A stretch of 64,000 nucleotides of DNA from Lachnospiraceae bacterium UBA7060. GTDB lineage: Bacteria > Bacillota > Clostridia > Lachnospirales > Lachnospiraceae. Position 1 is the first letter of the stretch; each line of letters starts with the position of its first letter. The stretch is from NCBI GenBank assembly GCA_002493835.1, contig DLAA01000017.1:1-64000 (forward strand), written 5' to 3'. Under the pieces are notes generated by a model. It did no database searches, had not been told where the DNA came from, and saw only the letters and a list, made by a program, of their open reading frames with translations. The position numbers and the translations under genes were made by a program. Shown piece after piece: positions 61,118-64,000 of this stretch.

Positions 61118-61888
61118 ATGCGGATTGTTAAATCATTTTTTATTGCTGTGAGCATGTATTCTAGAATTCCGGTACCGCGGTTTGAATGGCGTAAGGAGGA
61201 TATGCGCTATCTATTCTGCTTCTTCCCATGGATCGGAGCGCTGATCGGTGTCTGTGTTTATCTGTGGGTCGGACTGTGTGATGCGTATTTGATTGGGAGC
61301 TTGTGCCGGACGACTGGGGCGGCAGCACTTTCTCTTTTGATAACCGGGGGTTTTCACGCAGATGGTTTTCTGGACACGATGGATGCCATCCACTCCTACC
61401 AGCCAAGAGAGAGAAAATTGGAGATCTTAAAGGATTCCCATATTGGTGCTTTCGCAGTCATATTATTTATCTTATATGAGTTGGTGTATCTTGGTGCATT
61501 TTCTGAGATCGGGGAAGAGAAAGCGCTCAGAGCTGTGTGCGGCGGTTTTTTTCTGTCACGCTGTCTTTGCGGGATCAGCGCACTTTCCTTTCCGCAGGCG
61601 AGGAAGGAGGGAATGCTCGCCTCGGCAGTAGGACAAGCCAGCCGAAAGATTGGAAAGGCAGCTCTTTATGTACAGACGATTGTCTGTGTGGGTGTCATGA
61701 TTTTTCTGTCGGGGATAGCAGGGCTGGCAGTGTCCGGAACGGCGGTCTTTTTGCTCTTTTTTTACTTCTACTTGACCAAAAAGGAGTTTGGAGGCGTTAC
61801 GGGTGATACTTCCGGATATTTTATCCTTCTCTGTGAGGGAGGCATGGCTGTGGCTGCGGCTGTGTGCAGCGTGGCGGGTATTCTGTGA
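61118..61888 (+). CDS. cobS: Cobalamin synthase (adenosylcobinamide-GDP ribazoletransferase)
   Basis: A 256-residue membrane enzyme joining adenosylcobinamide-GDP and alpha-ribazole. The conserved acidic stretch is GGFHADGFLDTMDAI, and GVTGDTSGYFILLCEGGM closes the domain; six to seven hydrophobic segments are seen. ATG 61118 follows ACAGGAGAG by seven bases. An earlier in-frame ATG at 61073 lies within cobU and is unlikely. Confidence 0.93.
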   Translation: MRIVKSFFIAVSMYSRIPVPRFEWRKEDMRYLFCFFPWIGALIGVCVYLWVGLCDAYLIGSLCRTTGAAALSLLITGGFHADGFLDTMDAIHSYQPRERKLEILKDSHIGAFAVILFILYELVYLGAFSEIGEEKALRAVCGGFFLSRCLCGISALSFPQARKEGMLASAVGQASRKIGKAALYVQTIVCVGVMIFLSGIAGLAVSGTAVFLLFFYFYLTKKEFGGVTGDTSGYFILLCEGGMAVAAAVCSVAGIL

Positions 61889-61954
61889 GGTAATCTTTTA
61901 CGAGTCTTTTATGTCTGTTGACAGCGCAAAAAACGTTTCGGAATGGAGGTAAAA

Positions 61955-62350
61955 ATGAGACTGGTAATCGGCGGGCGGGCCCAGGGAAAGCTGGATTATG
62001 TGCTTTCCAGATGGAATTTACAAAAGGATTTGGTGTGGGAAGGGATACCTGCAAAAGGGGATCTGCCTCATTTGATAGAGCGGCGCACACCTCTGATTGT
62101 CAATCATTTCCACTTGTGGGTAAGAAGACGGATCGAGGAGGGCAGGAGTCCGGAGGAGGAGATGGCGGCTTTCTTGGATTTCTGCGAGGACTGCATTATT
62201 ATCTGTGACGAGGTCGGAAATGGGATCGTTCCGATAGAGCCCTTTGAAAGAGAGTACAGGGAGCGCGTGGGCAGGCTTATGATATGGCTGGCAGACCGGG
62301 CGGAGGAGGTGGAGCGGGTCATATGTGGAATAGGGCAAAAGATCAAATGA
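61955..62350 (+). CDS. Short CobU-like protein (second cobinamide kinase-like gene)
   Basis: A 131-residue cytosolic protein related to CobU. The N-terminus MRLVIGGRAQGKLDYVL has a P-loop-like GGRAQGK without the usual terminal Ser/Thr. The C-terminus keeps CDEVGNGIVPIEPFEREYRER, the CobU signature lost in the neighbouring cobU. It is about 50 residues shorter than CobU. It may be a regulatory or helper protein or carry part of the activity. ATG 61955 follows GGAGG. Its TGA overlaps the next gene's ATG. Confidence 0.75.
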   Translation: MRLVIGGRAQGKLDYVLSRWNLQKDLVWEGIPAKGDLPHLIERRTPLIVNHFHLWVRRRIEEGRSPEEEMAAFLDFCEDCIIICDEVGNGIVPIEPFEREYRERVGRLMIWLADRAEEVERVICGIGQKIK

Positions 62351-62970
62351 CATTAGCGCTGATTCGGCATGGGGAGACAGAAGCAAACCGGGAGCGCCGT
62401 TATTTAGGAAAAACCGATGAGGGCCTTTCCAAGCGGGGAAGGAGGCTTTTGCTGTCCCAGCGGGAACATTATATTTATCCCAGTGTGGCGTATTTGTTTT
62501 GCAGTCCCATGAGGCGGTGCAGGGAGACGGCGGAGATTTTGTATCCGGAAAGGAAGCCGGTTATCATACCGGAGTGGGAAGAGATACATTTTGGAGAATT
62601 TGAATATAAAAATTATGAAGAGCTGAAAGGTGATAAGCGCTACCAGGCATGGATCGACAGCGGCGGTGCGCTGGCATTTCCGGGCGGCGAGAGCAGAGAG
62701 TCGTTTGTCTTGCGATGTGGGGAAGGATTTCTTCGCATGTGTAAAATACTTTCCCGGATGGTGGATGGAGACGAGGAGGACTCTTTGTCTGTGGGGGCGA
62801 TACTGCATGGAGGAACGATTATGGCACTGCTTAGCCTTTATGGAGGAATTCCTTATTTTGCATGTCAGACAGCGTGCGGAAACGGATATCTCTGCAGAGC
62901 CGAAAGATGGCGCCTTGTCGCTTTGGAGGAAAGAGAAAAGGTAAAGATAGAGGTTATGAGAAAAATATGA
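62347..62970 (+). CDS. cobC: Histidine phosphatase, probable alpha-ribazole phosphatase
   Basis: A 207-residue cytosolic phosphatase. The catalytic motif is LIRHGETEANRERRYLG (5-21), a second Arg is in FCSPMRRCRETAEIL, and the second catalytic His is in AILHGGTIMALL. In this operon it probably removes phosphate from alpha-ribazole phosphate or cobalamin 5'-phosphate (CobC). The ATG overlaps the preceding TGA (ATGA at 62347). The broader phosphoglycerate-mutase-like family has other substrates, so the symbol rests on context. Confidence 0.82.
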   Translation: MTLALIRHGETEANRERRYLGKTDEGLSKRGRRLLLSQREHYIYPSVAYLFCSPMRRCRETAEILYPERKPVIIPEWEEIHFGEFEYKNYEELKGDKRYQAWIDSGGALAFPGGESRESFVLRCGEGFLRMCKILSRMVDGDEEDSLSVGAILHGGTIMALLSLYGGIPYFACQTACGNGYLCRAERWRLVALEEREKVKIEVMRKI

Positions 62971-63950
62971 GTTATCATATAATAGCTTTTTTCTTTGGTT
63001 TTTTGCTGGATCTGGTATTCGGAGATCCTTATTTTCTGCCCCATCCGATACGGCTGATCGGCAGACTGATCATGGGGACAGAGAAAAGACTGCGCGAAAG
63101 GAGGAGAGAAGCAGATGAACATACTGCATTTTTACAAGGTGTCTGGCTCGTAGTTATTGTGCTGTGCAGTGTTGCCATTGTCGTTTTTCCTCTGCTATTT
63201 ATGGCCTATAGGCTGCATACGCATCTTGGACTTGTGGTGGAGTCAGTGATGACTTATCAAATTCTGGCGGTAAAGTGTCTAAAAATAGAAAGTATGAAAG
63301 TCTGTCGCTGCTTACAAGATGGGAATTTGGAACAGGCCAGGCGCGCAGTGTCCATGATTGTGGGGAGAGATACCGACTGCCTGGATGAGGAGGGCGTGGC
63401 AAAAGCAGCGATAGAGACAGTAGCAGAAAATACTTCGGACGGAGTGATTGCGCCGATGCTGTATCTGGCTGTCGGCGGCCCGGTACTGGGATTTCTCTAT
63501 AAGGCGGTTAACACTATGGATTCCATGGTGGGCTATAAAAATGAAGAATATCTACATTTTGGATGGGCAGCTGCTAAATTGGATGATATCGTAAATTTTA
63601 TTCCGGCAAGGGTCAGCGCTTATCTGATGATCGTGACAGTTTTTCTTTTAGGGAAACCCTATTCCGGCAAGAGTGCCATTGCCATTTATAGGAGGGACCG
63701 CAGAAAACATGCGAGTCCCAATTCTGCGCAGACAGAGGCTGTCTGTGCCGGTGCACTTGGCATACAGCTTGCGGGGGATGGTCGGTACTTTGGAGAGGTG
63801 GTGAAAAAACCGCATATCGGGAATGCATGGCGAAGGGCGGAGTATGAAGATATCAGGCGTGTCAATCGATTGCTGTATGGTACGGCGTGTCTGGGTGAGG
63901 GGTTATGTTTGTTGGTTCTGACGGCCTGTTATTTATGGAATATAAATTAG
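62967..63950 (+). CDS. cbiB: Adenosylcobinamide-phosphate synthase
   Basis: A 327-residue membrane protein (CbiB/CobD) that attaches aminopropanol to adenosylcobyric acid. The start GFLLDLVFGDPYFLPHPIRL, VAENTSDGVIAPMLYLAVGG and NTMDSMVGYKNEEY are diagnostic; four to five membrane segments are visible. ATG 62967 overlaps the preceding stop. The remaining 50 bases to the window end probably begin the next B12 gene, but too little is visible to name it. Confidence 0.93.
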   Translation: MSYHIIAFFFGFLLDLVFGDPYFLPHPIRLIGRLIMGTEKRLRERRREADEHTAFLQGVWLVVIVLCSVAIVVFPLLFMAYRLHTHLGLVVESVMTYQILAVKCLKIESMKVCRCLQDGNLEQARRAVSMIVGRDTDCLDEEGVAKAAIETVAENTSDGVIAPMLYLAVGGPVLGFLYKAVNTMDSMVGYKNEEYLHFGWAAAKLDDIVNFIPARVSAYLMIVTVFLLGKPYSGKSAIAIYRRDRRKHASPNSAQTEAVCAGALGIQLAGDGRYFGEVVKKPHIGNAWRRAEYEDIRRVNRLLYGTACLGEGLCLLVLTACYLWNIN

Positions 63951-64000
63951 TGCAACAAATAATGAGGGAGCTCTGCTCAAAGCGATCAAAGAGAGACATT

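Noticed and set aside
1..64000. CRISPR arrays, tRNA or rRNA genes
   Set aside because: No regularly spaced direct repeats of CRISPR size and no tRNA- or rRNA-like sequence were noticed by eye; a dedicated search program was not run.

Overview
The window looks like chromosome of an anaerobic Clostridia of the Lachnospiraceae type (gut Firmicutes). The grounds are strong AGGAGG-type ribosome binding sites, sigma-A-like promoters, GTG/TTG starts, YesMN-type sugar two-component genes, a BMP-family protein with an N-terminal ParB-like region, a SleL/YaaH-like LysM-GH18 protein, and an anaerobe's B12 salvage operon. No rRNA, tRNA or CRISPR array was seen. The left end and right end are both cut inside operons or elements.

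Layout. (1) 1-2225: a decayed mobile-element zone with the 3' part of a chloramphenicol acetyltransferase gene, a degraded conjugative-transposon sigma-like gene, an AT-rich methyltransferase gene, and an IS256-type transposase scar running into a DprA-like pseudogene. (2) 2226-4281: a small HAD protein, an AraC regulator and small hypothetical genes. (3) 4672-9667: a divergent locus with an XPB-like helicase on one side and, on the other, a coiled-coil protein plus two P-loop ATPases resembling BREX BrxC/BrxD. This is the best candidate for an undescribed (probably defence or DNA-transaction) system. (4) 9805-11739: MarR regulator and MATE efflux pump. (5) 11870-22626: a sugar locus with a YesN/YesM two-component pair, an ABC importer, a PIG-L deacetylase, a GH65 phosphorylase and a HAD phosphatase.

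(6) 22621-25676: hemerythrin/CheX-like fusion, UlaG-like metallo-hydrolase, LysM-GH18 protein. (7) 25787-31220: a four-gene operon of agmatine deiminase, a second deiminase, a PsiD-like pyruvoyl amino-acid decarboxylase and a C69 dipeptidase, which suggests peptide/amino-acid to amine metabolism. (8) 31335-33362: a membrane glycosyltransferase-like protein with promoter and terminator. (9) 33487-41908: Cof-type HAD, PRD/EIIB regulator, amidohydrolase, small PRD protein, SFCGS protein, DUF4312, DUF4311, DUF4310, DgaE-like ammonia lyase and DgaF-like aldolase, which is an uncharacterised transport and catabolism locus.

(10) 41960-49480: upp, a GGDEF protein, a LytTR/GHKL two-component pair, the BMP-family protein and a phosphoesterase. 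(11) 49543-64000: a redox module (TlpA-like lipoprotein, 50-residue CXXC protein, polyferredoxin membrane protein), cobO and a MetH-activation-like gene. These are followed by a promoter, a cobalamin riboswitch with terminator, and the B12 operon: lipoprotein CbiK-like chelatase, BtuFCD-type importer, cobQ, cobT, cobU, cobS, a second CobU-like gene, a cobC-like phosphatase and cbiB, continuing past the right edge.

Family assignments come from reading motifs and recalled family features. No database search was run.
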